From positions 1-10,599 of the forward strand of contig CABUSR010000053.1 of NCBI GenBank assembly GCA_902494245.1: a stretch of 10,599 nt of DNA, given 5' to 3'. This document shows positions 1-6,885 of the stretch, piece after piece (position 1 is the stretch's first letter; each line of letters starts with the position of its first letter). Made by a program: the position numbers and the translations under genes. Source of the stretch: an uncultured Collinsella sp. (lineage in GTDB: Bacteria; Actinomycetota; Coriobacteriia; Coriobacteriales; Coriobacteriaceae). The notes beneath the pieces were generated by a model that worked only from the letters and a program-made list of their open reading frames with translations, did no database searches and had not been told where the DNA came from.

Positions 1-1
1 G

Positions 2-412
2 CCCAAGAAGACCCGCGACGTTTTTGAACGCGGTCTTGCCGAGTGCGCCGATCACACCGGCATGACGCTGGCGCTTGCCGTCAACTACGGCGCGCGTGCC
101 GAGATTACCCGCGCTGTCCGTCAGATCGCACTCGACGCTGCCGCCGGTAAGATCGATCCTGGCGCAATTGATGACGACATGGTGGCTTCCCACCTCTATA
201 CCGCCGGCCTTCCCGATCCTGAGCTTGTGATTCGCACTTCTGGTGAGCTGCGCCTTTCGAACTATCTGCTGTGGCAGGTGGCTTATTCCGAGTTCTACGT
301 CACCGATACCTATTGGCCCGACTTTGATCGTTGGGGCCTTGTCGACGCCATTTTGGCCTATCAGGGCCGTGACCGTAGGTTTGGTGGTCTGAGCAAGACC
401 GAGGAGGCTTAA
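2..412 (+). CDS. uppS: Undecaprenyl diphosphate synthase (cis-prenyltransferase), 3' part only
   Basis: UppS adds isopentenyl diphosphate units in cis to farnesyl diphosphate, giving the C55 carrier lipid for peptidoglycan and other wall polymers. It is a cytosolic, membrane-associated dimer. The reading frame is open from base 2 to a TAA at 410-412, giving about 136 C-terminal residues of a protein usually near 250. The start and the N-terminal catalytic Asp region lie outside the window. What remains is diagnostic: a LAVNYGARAEI block followed by an acidic linker, then IRTSGELRLSNYLLWQ with the two Arg and Ser that bind the isopentenyl pyrophosphate, then AYSEFYVTDTYWPDF and a C-terminal YQGRDRRFGG. 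The GAGGAGG at 401-407, inside the last codons, serves as ribosome binding site for cdsA, so the two genes are probably translationally coupled. Identification is secure. An internal ATG at 62 is not the start, since homology continues upstream of it. Confidence 0.96.
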   Translation, partial: PKKTRDVFERGLAECADHTGMTLALAVNYGARAEITRAVRQIALDAAAGKIDPGAIDDDMVASHLYTAGLPDPELVIRTSGELRLSNYLLWQVAYSEFYVTDTYWPDFDRWGLVDAILAYQGRDRRFGGLSKTEEA

Positions 413-414
413 TC

Positions 415-1314
415 GTGTCCGATCGTCCCAAGGCATCTGCTCCCAAGACGCTTGCGCGCAAAGCTGCCACTGCGGGAGCGCCTGCAGCTAAGAGCGGCAC
501 CGGTTCGTGGCTGGCGGGCTTTATTACCCGTGCCGCCGCCGGTATCGTCTACGCCGTTGTCTTTATCCTGTGCCTGGTTTTGGGTATCGTGCCCACGGCC
601 ATCTTTGTTTCTGTCATGAGCGGTCTGTGCTGCTATGAGTTTTTCCGTATGACGAGGCTCGATGGCAAGATGGCTAACGAGCGCATGGGTATCGCTGCCG
701 CCGTACTCTTTCCGCTGTCGGCGTTGGGCGATTCGATGTTGCTGAATGCCCTGCTTTTTGCCCTGATGCTCGCTGTGGGCATTTGGTATGTCTGGTCGCC
801 GCGTACCCGCATATCCGATGTTGCCGTGACGCTCATGGGTCCCATCTACACTGGCTTTATGCTGTCGGCTATCGTGCTGCTGCGCGATGCCGTGCCCGGT
901 TTTGCCGGCGCCCTGCTTTCAGTGGGCGTTTGCGCGTCCCTTTGGGTCTCCGATTCGTTTGCCTACATCGTGGGCAGCCGTATCGGCAAGCACAAGATGG
1001 TTCCCAAGATCTCTCCTAAAAAGAGCTGGGAGGGGTTTGTCGGCGGCATTCTGGGCTCGGTTTTGATTTGGCTCGTCCTGTGGGCGACGCACTTCTACAA
1101 ACTCAGCCTGCCCTATGCGCTGCTGTGCGGCTTGGTCGTGTCCATCCTGGGCGTTATCGGCGACCTCATTGAGTCGCGCATCAAGCGTGGCGTGGGCGTC
1201 AAGGATTCCGGCAACCTTATCCCGGGCCATGGCGGCATGCTCGACCGTAGCGACTCGCTTATCTTTGGCTGCATTACCGCGCAGCTGCTTTTGATGATCG
1301 GGGGCGTGCTGTAA
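415..1314 (+). CDS. cdsA: Phosphatidate cytidylyltransferase (CDP-diacylglycerol synthase)
   Basis: CdsA is an integral membrane enzyme that converts phosphatidic acid and CTP to CDP-diacylglycerol, the precursor of the phospholipids. The 299-residue product has about 30 hydrophilic Ala/Lys/Pro-rich residues, then a chain of hydrophobic segments (about 33-75, 91-125, 135-158, 163-187, 205-225, 232-250, 282-299). The family signature lies at 254-281: SRIKRGVGVKDSG followed by IPGHGGMLDRSDS, holding the metal- and CTP-binding Asp residues. A second conserved block, WVSDSFAYIVGSRIGKHK with the following SPKKSWEG, is at 177-207. The start is GTG at 415, chosen because GAGGAGG (401-407) is 7 nt upstream; it follows the uppS stop by 2 nt. 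The stop overlaps the dxr start by one base (TAATG). The N-terminal extension is longer than in E. coli-type CdsA but not remarkable. Identification is confident. Confidence 0.96.
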   Translation: MSDRPKASAPKTLARKAATAGAPAAKSGTGSWLAGFITRAAAGIVYAVVFILCLVLGIVPTAIFVSVMSGLCCYEFFRMTRLDGKMANERMGIAAAVLFPLSALGDSMLLNALLFALMLAVGIWYVWSPRTRISDVAVTLMGPIYTGFMLSAIVLLRDAVPGFAGALLSVGVCASLWVSDSFAYIVGSRIGKHKMVPKISPKKSWEGFVGGILGSVLIWLVLWATHFYKLSLPYALLCGLVVSILGVIGDLIESRIKRGVGVKDSGNLIPGHGGMLDRSDSLIFGCITAQLLLMIGGVL

Positions 1315-2501
1315 TGTCATTCCAGACGACGTATGGCTCCGATGGACGCCTTCGTGTTGCCATCCTGGGTTGTACGGGCTCTATCGGCACGCAGGCACTC
1401 GACGTGTGCCGTCAGCATGCCGATCGACTGCAGGTAACGGCGCTGTCCGTCAATTCCAGCACCTCGGAGCTCGTTGCCGCCGCCCGCGAGTTCTCGGTTC
1501 CGGCCGTTGCCGTGGCCGACTCCGCCCACGGTGCGGACGCCGTGCTGCAGGAGCTGCCCGAGGGCACGGAGCTCGGTGTTGGTGCGCAGGCGGTTTGTGA
1601 GCTCGCACGTCGCGATGATGTCGACTGTGTGCTTGTTGCCATTGTGGGCGCTGCCGGGCTCGAAGCGAGCCATGCGGCCCTGACCTCGAACAAGCGTCTT
1701 GCACTTGCCAACAAGGAGTCCCTCGTTGTCGGTGGCGACCTGCTGATGCCGCTGGCGCAACCGGGCCAGCTTATTCCGGTCGACTCTGAGCACTCCGCCA
1801 TCTACCAGTGCTATCTGGGGGAGAGCCCGCGCGAGGCTCATTGTATTTGGCTCACCTGCTCGGGCGGTCCGTTTTTTGGCCGCACGCGCGACGAGCTCAA
1901 TCGCGTGACGCGTGCCGATGCCCTCGCACATCCCACGTGGGCCATGGGCGCCAAGATCACCATCGACTCCGCCACCCTCATGAACAAGGGCCTGGAGCGC
2001 ATTGAGGCCGTGCATCTGTTTAACTGCGACCTCGATTTCATTAACGTGGTCGTGCAGCGTCAGTCCAAGATTCACTCTATGGTCGAGTTCGCCGACGGCT
2101 CTGTGATGGCGCATCTCGGTGCTTCCGACATGCGTATTCCCATCCAGTTCGCGTTCTCGTATCCCGAGCGTTGGGATACCCCGGCGCCTCGTATCGATTT
2201 TCGTGAGCTGGGGCAGCTCACGTTTGATGCTGCCGACATGGATACCTTCCGCTGTCTGGCACTGGCCGAGCGTGCCGGTAAGACGGGTGGCACCATGCCG
2301 TGCGTGCTCAATGCCGCCAACGAGGTCGCCGTTGATGCCTTCCTGCACGATGGCTGCAGCTTTACCGATATCGATCGCATTGTGGAATCCTGTATGGATG
2401 CCCACGATATGCAGGCAGTCGATTCGTTTGAGCAGCTTCGCGACATCGATGCGTGGGCGCGTGAAAAAGCTGCGCAGGTGCTCGCCGCAACCCGTTCCTA
2501 A
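1314..2501 (+). CDS. dxr: 1-deoxy-D-xylulose-5-phosphate reductoisomerase
   Basis: Dxr (IspC) is the fosmidomycin target. It rearranges and reduces 1-deoxyxylulose 5-phosphate to 2-C-methylerythritol 4-phosphate with NADPH, the first committed step of the MEP isoprenoid pathway. The protein has 395 residues, normal for the family. The NADPH-binding loop is GCTGSIG (19-25), followed by LANKESLV (131-138). The divalent metal ligands are Asp157, Glu159 and Glu228, equivalent to E. coli D150, E152 and E231. The substrate-binding SGGPF (183-187), the flexible-loop block HPTWAMG (206-212) with Trp209, and ATLMNKGLE (220-228) are all present, as is the active-site His254 in IHSMVEF. An oddity is QRQS at 248-251, where most homologues read HPQS. 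The C-terminal alpha-helical domain is complete. ATG at 1314 overlaps the cdsA stop by one base, a standard coupling arrangement. Confidence 0.97.
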   Translation: MSFQTTYGSDGRLRVAILGCTGSIGTQALDVCRQHADRLQVTALSVNSSTSELVAAAREFSVPAVAVADSAHGADAVLQELPEGTELGVGAQAVCELARRDDVDCVLVAIVGAAGLEASHAALTSNKRLALANKESLVVGGDLLMPLAQPGQLIPVDSEHSAIYQCYLGESPREAHCIWLTCSGGPFFGRTRDELNRVTRADALAHPTWAMGAKITIDSATLMNKGLERIEAVHLFNCDLDFINVVVQRQSKIHSMVEFADGSVMAHLGASDMRIPIQFAFSYPERWDTPAPRIDFRELGQLTFDAADMDTFRCLALAERAGKTGGTMPCVLNAANEVAVDAFLHDGCSFTDIDRIVESCMDAHDMQAVDSFEQLRDIDAWAREKAAQVLAATRS

Positions 2502-2526
2502 CCCATAAGGATTGCTTTTTCGTTTT

Positions 2527-3888
2527 ATGGATACTGTTCTGAGCGTTCTCTCATCGGTCTTTTGGGGCCTGCTGATGCTTTCCGTCCTCGTGTTTTTGCA
2601 CGAGGGCGGCCACTTTTTGGCGGCGCGTGTCTGCGGCGTCCGTGTGACCGAGTTCTTTTTGGGCCTGCCGTGCCGCTTTGACATCCATTACACGTCGCGT
2701 CGCATTGGAACCAAGTTTGGCGTGACCCCGCTGCTGCTGGGTGGCTACGCTGCCATCTGCGGTATGGATCCGACCGATGTCTCGTGCGCCGATCGCGTGC
2801 TCGCGGCTATCTACCGTCATGGTCGCGTGACCGTGGCCGACCTTGCTGTCGAGCTCGAGCTTTCCGAGGAGGATGTGCTCGAGGCTTGTGCTCTGTTGCT
2901 GGGCTGGGGCTCCATCGCACCTTGGTATGAGGATGGGGAGAAGCCCTCACCGAGCTACTATCCCACCAAGTATCAGACACTGCCTCGAGACGCTGCGGGT
3001 TACACCACCTTTGACGGCCGCCGGTTCGATCGAGAGCATGCGACTGCCGAGGGCGATGTGTGGGAGCTGCCGTGCGGCGAGGCTGATTTCTTGGCGCAAG
3101 AGCGCTCGCACACTTATCTTGGCCAGGGCTTTCTCAAGCGCGCCTTTATGCTGCTTGCGGGCATTCTCGTCAATATCCTAACGGGTTTTTTGCTCCTTAT
3201 GAGTATCTATTCCATTGCGGGTGTCACCGTGCCAATGGATACCAACGTGATCGGTCAGGTTGACGAGGGGTCTATTGCCGCCAAGGCGGATATCGAGGCC
3301 GGTGATGCGATCCTTTCGGTCGACGGTGTCTCATGTTCCACTTGGATGGACGTATACGATGCTATCGGCAAGGCCGTCGGTAAGGACGATATCGCCATTG
3401 TGTATGAGCGCGACGGCAAGCAGCATTCGACCTCGGTTGCGCTCAAAGAGGACGAGCGCCTAGGTGTGTATGCCTCTACGCAGGTGGTCCGTTTAGACCC
3501 CATCACGTCGGCTCGCCTGTCGTTCTCCTATGTCGTGCAGACGGCGGAGGGCGTGATGCGCCTGCTCCAGCCGCAGCATACGATGGAGATTCTCGATCAG
3601 TCTTCTTCGATCGTGGGTATTAGCGTCATGTCCTCTCAGGCGGCTGCTGCCGGCCCCGTAACGTTCCTGTCGTTTGCCGCGCTCATTTCGTTCTCGCTGG
3701 GTTTTATGAACTTACTGCCCATCCCCCCGCTCGACGGCGGTAAGTTAGTCATCGAGATTATTCAAAAGATTGCGGGTCGCGAGCTGCCTCTCAAGGCTCA
3801 GACAATTGTGAGCTATGTGGGCATTGCGCTCTTCGCACTGCTGTTTGTCTATATGCTTCGTTCCGACATCCTTCGATTTATTCTGTAG
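2527..3888 (+). CDS. rseP: RseP-family site-2 intramembrane zinc protease (M50) with inserted winged-helix-like domain
   Basis: Site-2 proteases cut transmembrane segments of regulators such as anti-sigma factors. Numbered from ATG 2527 (453 residues): TM1 at about 5-28 carries the zinc motif HEGGH (25-29). A membrane re-entrant loop ending in LLLGGY follows (about 61-75), then TM2 (about 206-228) with LAGILVN where most relatives read AGPxxN. One PDZ domain lies at about 233-310. TM3 carries NLLPIPPLDG (395-404), whose Asp403 is the third zinc ligand, and TM4 is at about 427-445. Between the re-entrant loop and TM2, residues about 81-195 are an insertion not found in E. coli RseP; residues 88-138 read as a winged helix. 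The start is uncertain: TTG at 2512 is in frame, but AAGGA (2507-2511) touches it, while the same element is 15 nt from ATG 2527. I prefer the ATG because it puts TM1 near the N-terminus. The natural substrate cannot be inferred from this window. Confidence 0.9.
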   Translation: MDTVLSVLSSVFWGLLMLSVLVFLHEGGHFLAARVCGVRVTEFFLGLPCRFDIHYTSRRIGTKFGVTPLLLGGYAAICGMDPTDVSCADRVLAAIYRHGRVTVADLAVELELSEEDVLEACALLLGWGSIAPWYEDGEKPSPSYYPTKYQTLPRDAAGYTTFDGRRFDREHATAEGDVWELPCGEADFLAQERSHTYLGQGFLKRAFMLLAGILVNILTGFLLLMSIYSIAGVTVPMDTNVIGQVDEGSIAAKADIEAGDAILSVDGVSCSTWMDVYDAIGKAVGKDDIAIVYERDGKQHSTSVALKEDERLGVYASTQVVRLDPITSARLSFSYVVQTAEGVMRLLQPQHTMEILDQSSSIVGISVMSSQAAAAGPVTFLSFAALISFSLGFMNLLPIPPLDGGKLVIEIIQKIAGRELPLKAQTIVSYVGIALFALLFVYMLRSDILRFIL

Positions 3889-3893
3889 GGGAG
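3888..3893 (+). promoter_or_regulatory. Ribosome binding site of ispG
   Basis: GGGGAG begins on the last base of the rseP stop codon and lies 8 nt before TTG 3902. It is the only good Shine-Dalgarno match near the ispG N-terminus and decides for the TTG start over the in-frame GTG at 3893 and ATG at 3815. Confidence 0.75.
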
Positions 3894-3901
3894 TGTTTGG
3901 A

Positions 3902-4984
3902 TTGTCTTTATCCCATTCTTTGCCGCGCGAGCTGACGCGCCCCGTGCATGTGGGCGGCGTGCAGATCGGCGGCGGCGCGCCGGTGGTGGTTCAGTCTATG
4001 ACCTGCACTGATACCGCCGATGCCCAAGCAACGCTTGGGCAGGTTCGCGCGTTGGCGCAGGCGGGCTGCGATATCGTGCGCGTGAGTGTACCCACCGAGG
4101 CCGCGCTCGAGGGCTTTCGTACCATCTGTGCTGAGTCCCCGGTGCCGATCGTCGCCGATATTCACTTTAACCATAAGCTCGCCATTGGTGCCGTTGAGGC
4201 CGGTGCTGCCAAGCTGCGCATCAATCCCGGCAATATCGGCGATTGGGCCAAGGTTGACGCGGTGATCGATGCTGCTGGTGCCGCGGGCTGTGCGATTCGT
4301 ATCGGCGTCAATGCCGGTTCACTCGAGCAGGATATCGCCGAGCGCGATGGTCTCACGCAGCCCGAAAAGCTCGTGATGTCGAGCGAGCGCTTCGTCAAGC
4401 ACTTTGAGGACCGCGGCTTTACGAACATTGTGCTTTCGGCCAAGGCCCATAGCGTGCAAACGACGCTTGATACCTATCGAGCCCTGTCGCGTGAGATTCC
4501 CCACGTTCCGCTTCACCTGGGCGTAACCGAGGCGGGTACCAAGCTTCAGGGCACCATTAAGAGCTCGGTGGGCCTTGGTATTCTGCTGTCTGAGGGTATC
4601 GGTGACACCATGCGCGTCTCGCTCACGGCCGATCCGGTCGAGGAGCCGCCGGTCGCCTGGGGTATCCTGCAGTCCCTTGGCCTGCGCCGCCGTGGTCCCG
4701 AGATCGTCTCGTGTCCCACGTGCGCTCGTTGCCAGGTTAACCTCATTCCCATCGCCGAGGAGGTTACCGAGCGACTGAAGAACTATTCCGCGCCGCTTTC
4801 CATCGCCGTGATGGGATGTGCCGTTAATGGCCCCGGCGAGGCTTCCGACGCCGACTTGGGCGTTGCTTGCGGACGTGGTCAGGCCTTGCTCTTTTCGCAT
4901 GGCCAGATCATTGGTAAAGTAGCTGAGGACCAAATTGTCGACGCGCTTATGGCAGAGGTCGACAAACTTATTGAGGAGAAATAA
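3902..4984 (+). CDS. ispG: 4-hydroxy-3-methylbut-2-enyl-diphosphate synthase (flavodoxin/ferredoxin dependent)
   Basis: IspG (GcpE) is a 4Fe-4S enzyme that reductively opens methylerythritol cyclodiphosphate to HMBPP, the penultimate MEP-pathway step. From TTG 3902 the protein has 360 residues, close to the 372 of E. coli. The N-terminal TIM barrel shows QSMT (31-34), ADIHF (85-89), RINPGN (106-111), GVNAGSLE (135-142) and LGVTEAG (206-212). The C-terminal cluster domain has CPTCARC (271-277) and MGCAVNGPGE (304-313). The cluster ligands Cys271, Cys274, Cys306 and Glu313 correspond to E. coli C270, C273, C305 and E312. I chose TTG 3902 because GGGGAG (3888-3893) lies 8 nt upstream and the family's opening block (SLPRELTRPVHVGGVQIGG) begins just after it. 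An in-frame GTG at 3893 overlaps that site. A still longer frame from ATG 3815 would run 74 bases into rseP and adds unrelated residues. No large insertion of the plant or long-bacterial type is present. Confidence 0.96.
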   Translation: MSLSHSLPRELTRPVHVGGVQIGGGAPVVVQSMTCTDTADAQATLGQVRALAQAGCDIVRVSVPTEAALEGFRTICAESPVPIVADIHFNHKLAIGAVEAGAAKLRINPGNIGDWAKVDAVIDAAGAAGCAIRIGVNAGSLEQDIAERDGLTQPEKLVMSSERFVKHFEDRGFTNIVLSAKAHSVQTTLDTYRALSREIPHVPLHLGVTEAGTKLQGTIKSSVGLGILLSEGIGDTMRVSLTADPVEEPPVAWGILQSLGLRRRGPEIVSCPTCARCQVNLIPIAEEVTERLKNYSAPLSIAVMGCAVNGPGEASDADLGVACGRGQALLFSHGQIIGKVAEDQIVDALMAEVDKLIEEK

Positions 4985-6706
4985 ATGACCCGAGCAATGT
5001 ATATGTCTAAGCTCTATGCGCCGACGCTTAAAGAGGACCCGGCGGACGCTGAGCTCGCCAGCCACCGCCTGCTGCTCCGTGCCGGCATGATCCGCAAGGA
5101 GGCCGCCGGTCTGTATTCCTACCTGCCGCTTGCTTGGCGCTCGATCCGCAAGATCGAGAACATCGTGCGCGACGAGATGGATGCTGCCGGCGCCCAGGAG
5201 CTCATGATGCCCATTATGGTCGATGCCGAGCTGTGGCGTGAGTCCGGCCGCATCGATGCCTATGGCAAGGAGCTCGTGCGCTTTGATGACCGCCACGGCC
5301 GCGAGTTTGTTCTCGGACCCACGCACGAGGAGACCGTCACGGCCCTGGTGCGCAACGAGCTGCGCTCCTATAAGCAGCTGCCCGTCAACCTGTACCACAT
5401 TCAGGACAAGTTCCGCGATGAGTTCCGCCCCCGCTTTGGTCTGATGCGCGGTCGCGAGTTCATCATGAAGGACGCCTACAGCTTCTCCGCTACGCAGGAG
5501 AGCCTGCAGGAGGAGTACGACAAGATGAAGCAGGCCTATGCCAACATTTGCGAGCGCTGCTACATCAAGGCCCTGCCCGTTGTCGCCGACTCCGGCGAGA
5601 TCGGCGGCGACACCTCCGTCGAGTACATGGCTCTGGCCGACGCTGGCGAGGCTTCGCTCGTCTACTGCGATGAGTGCGGCTTCGCTGCCGACGATGAGGC
5701 CGCAAGCACCAAGGTCGTTGTGACCGAGGGTCCTGGCGACGGTACGCTCACCAAGGTCGAGACTCCGGGCATGGGCACCATCGAGGCCGTTGCAAAGTTC
5801 TTCGGCTTCCCCGAGAACGGTACGCGAAAGTCGCTGGCGCTCATCGATGCTGAGGGCAAGCCGGTCGTGGCCATTGTCCCAGGCGACCACGAGCTCAACG
5901 ATTGCAAGGCCGAGCATGTCTTTGGCAAGGGCTATCGCATGATGACCGACGAGGAGCTTCAGGCGAACGGTCTGCACAAGGGCTTTATCGGACCAGTTAA
6001 CCTGCCCGAGGGCATTCGTCTGGTCTGCGACGAGAGCCTGCGCGAGTCCAAGCAGTGGGCCTGTGGCGCCAACGAGGTCGACTATCACTTTACCGGTGCC
6101 TGCCCCGAGCGCGACTTTACCGTCGACGAGTGGGCCGACCTGGTAACCGTCGTTGCCGGCGACCCCTGCCCGCACTGCGGCAAGCCGCTCTCCGCTGCCC
6201 GCGGCATCGAGGTCTCTCAGGTCTTCCAGCTTGGCACCAAGTATTCCGAGGCCATGGGTGCCACCTTTATGGACGAGGACGGCAAGGAGAAGCCGCTCAT
6301 CATGGGTTGCTACGGTGTGGGCGTGTCCCGCTCGCTCGCTGCTGTCGTGGAGCAGCACAACGACGAGCACGGTATCGTCTGGCCGGTCTCCGTTGCTCCG
6401 TACGAGGTCGCGGTGATTCCGCTCGATCCCAAGAAGGAGGAGTGCGCTACCGTTTGCGACCAAATCGTCGAGGGCCTGTGCGCCGAGGGTATCGAGGTCG
6501 TCGTCGACGATCGCGATGAGCGTCCCGGCTTTAAGTTTGCCGATAACGACCTTATGGGATTCCCGTATCAGGTGGTGCTTGGCAAGCGTGGCCTTAAGAA
6601 TGGCACCGTTGAGCTCAAGGACCGTGCCACGGGCGAGCGCGAGGACGTGGCGATCGACGAGGTCGTCGCCAAGGTTGCCGAGCTTGTTAAGGCGGCCCGC
6701 CGTTAA
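4985..6706 (+). CDS. proS: Prolyl-tRNA synthetase, bacterial type with INS editing domain
   Basis: ProS is the cytosolic class II synthetase that charges tRNA-Pro. The 573-residue length matches the E. coli-like form, which carries a YbaK-like editing insertion. Class II motif 1 falls around 60-77 (ending ELMMPI). GPTHEE (111-116) is the proline-binding loop. Motif 2 is FRDEFRPRFGLMRGREF (143-159) and motif 3 is GVGVSRSLAAVVEQH (444-458). The editing domain fills about 225-405, and Lys282 in TRKSLALI matches the E. coli Lys279 that clears misacylated alanine. CDEC (228-231) and CPHC (395-398) flank it and may hold a zinc ion. The anticodon-binding domain follows, from about 470 to the end. 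ATG 4985 directly follows the ispG stop, with GAGGAG (4973-4978) 6 nt upstream; Met5 or Met7 are possible alternative starts. A strong hairpin terminator follows, so proS ends the operon. Motifs are intact throughout. Confidence 0.97.
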   Translation: MTRAMYMSKLYAPTLKEDPADAELASHRLLLRAGMIRKEAAGLYSYLPLAWRSIRKIENIVRDEMDAAGAQELMMPIMVDAELWRESGRIDAYGKELVRFDDRHGREFVLGPTHEETVTALVRNELRSYKQLPVNLYHIQDKFRDEFRPRFGLMRGREFIMKDAYSFSATQESLQEEYDKMKQAYANICERCYIKALPVVADSGEIGGDTSVEYMALADAGEASLVYCDECGFAADDEAASTKVVVTEGPGDGTLTKVETPGMGTIEAVAKFFGFPENGTRKSLALIDAEGKPVVAIVPGDHELNDCKAEHVFGKGYRMMTDEELQANGLHKGFIGPVNLPEGIRLVCDESLRESKQWACGANEVDYHFTGACPERDFTVDEWADLVTVVAGDPCPHCGKPLSAARGIEVSQVFQLGTKYSEAMGATFMDEDGKEKPLIMGCYGVGVSRSLAAVVEQHNDEHGIVWPVSVAPYEVAVIPLDPKKEECATVCDQIVEGLCAEGIEVVVDDRDERPGFKFADNDLMGFPYQVVLGKRGLKNGTVELKDRATGEREDVAIDEVVAKVAELVKAARR

Positions 6707-6736
6707 TCGACGATTTCGCTTGTAGTTCGATATACG

Positions 6737-6785
6737 GGACGGCCCCGCATTTCTCCAGATCGGGGAGATGCGGGGCCGTCCTTTT
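6737..6785 (+). terminator. Rho-independent terminator after proS
   Basis: A perfect 14-bp inverted repeat (GGACGGCCCCGCAT at 6737-6750 against 6768-6781) can be extended inside the loop by CTCC/GGAG pairing. TTTT (6782-6785) follows directly. It lies 30 nt after the proS stop and has the shape of a strong intrinsic terminator for the whole plus-strand operon. Confidence 0.9.
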
Positions 6786-6809
6786 ATCTTGTAGCATCCT
6801 CGATATCTA

Positions 6810-6853
6810 AAAGGAAAACCCCACAGCCCATATGAGCTGCGGGGTTTTCCTTT
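6810..6853 (-). terminator. Bidirectional-looking intrinsic terminator, assigned to the kinase gene
   Basis: AAAGGAAAACCCC (6810-6822) is exactly complementary to 6841-6853. After one mismatch the stem continues with CAGC/GCTG, closing an 8-nt loop. The A and T runs inside the stem supply U-rich ends on both strands, and TTTT also follows on the minus strand (complement of 6809-6812). It begins 32 nt past the stop of the minus-strand kinase gene, so it probably ends that transcript. It can also back up the proS terminator. Confidence 0.82.
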
Positions 6854-6885
6854 GTGCCTCCGATGCGAAATAAATCGCTCAGATA

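Noticed and set aside
1317..2684. A 455-codon minus-strand open frame opposite dxr
   Set aside because: It runs antisense to dxr and the start of rseP and shows no domain. Codon bias explains it.
3815..3901. Upstream ATG extension of ispG
   Set aside because: It would overlap the rseP 3' end by 74 bases, adds residues unrelated to IspG, and lacks a ribosome binding site. TTG 3902 has a good one.
4319..6463. A 714-codon minus-strand open frame opposite ispG and proS
   Set aside because: It spans two well-supported genes in antisense and its composition is that of a shadow frame. It has no motif or ribosome binding site that I could see.
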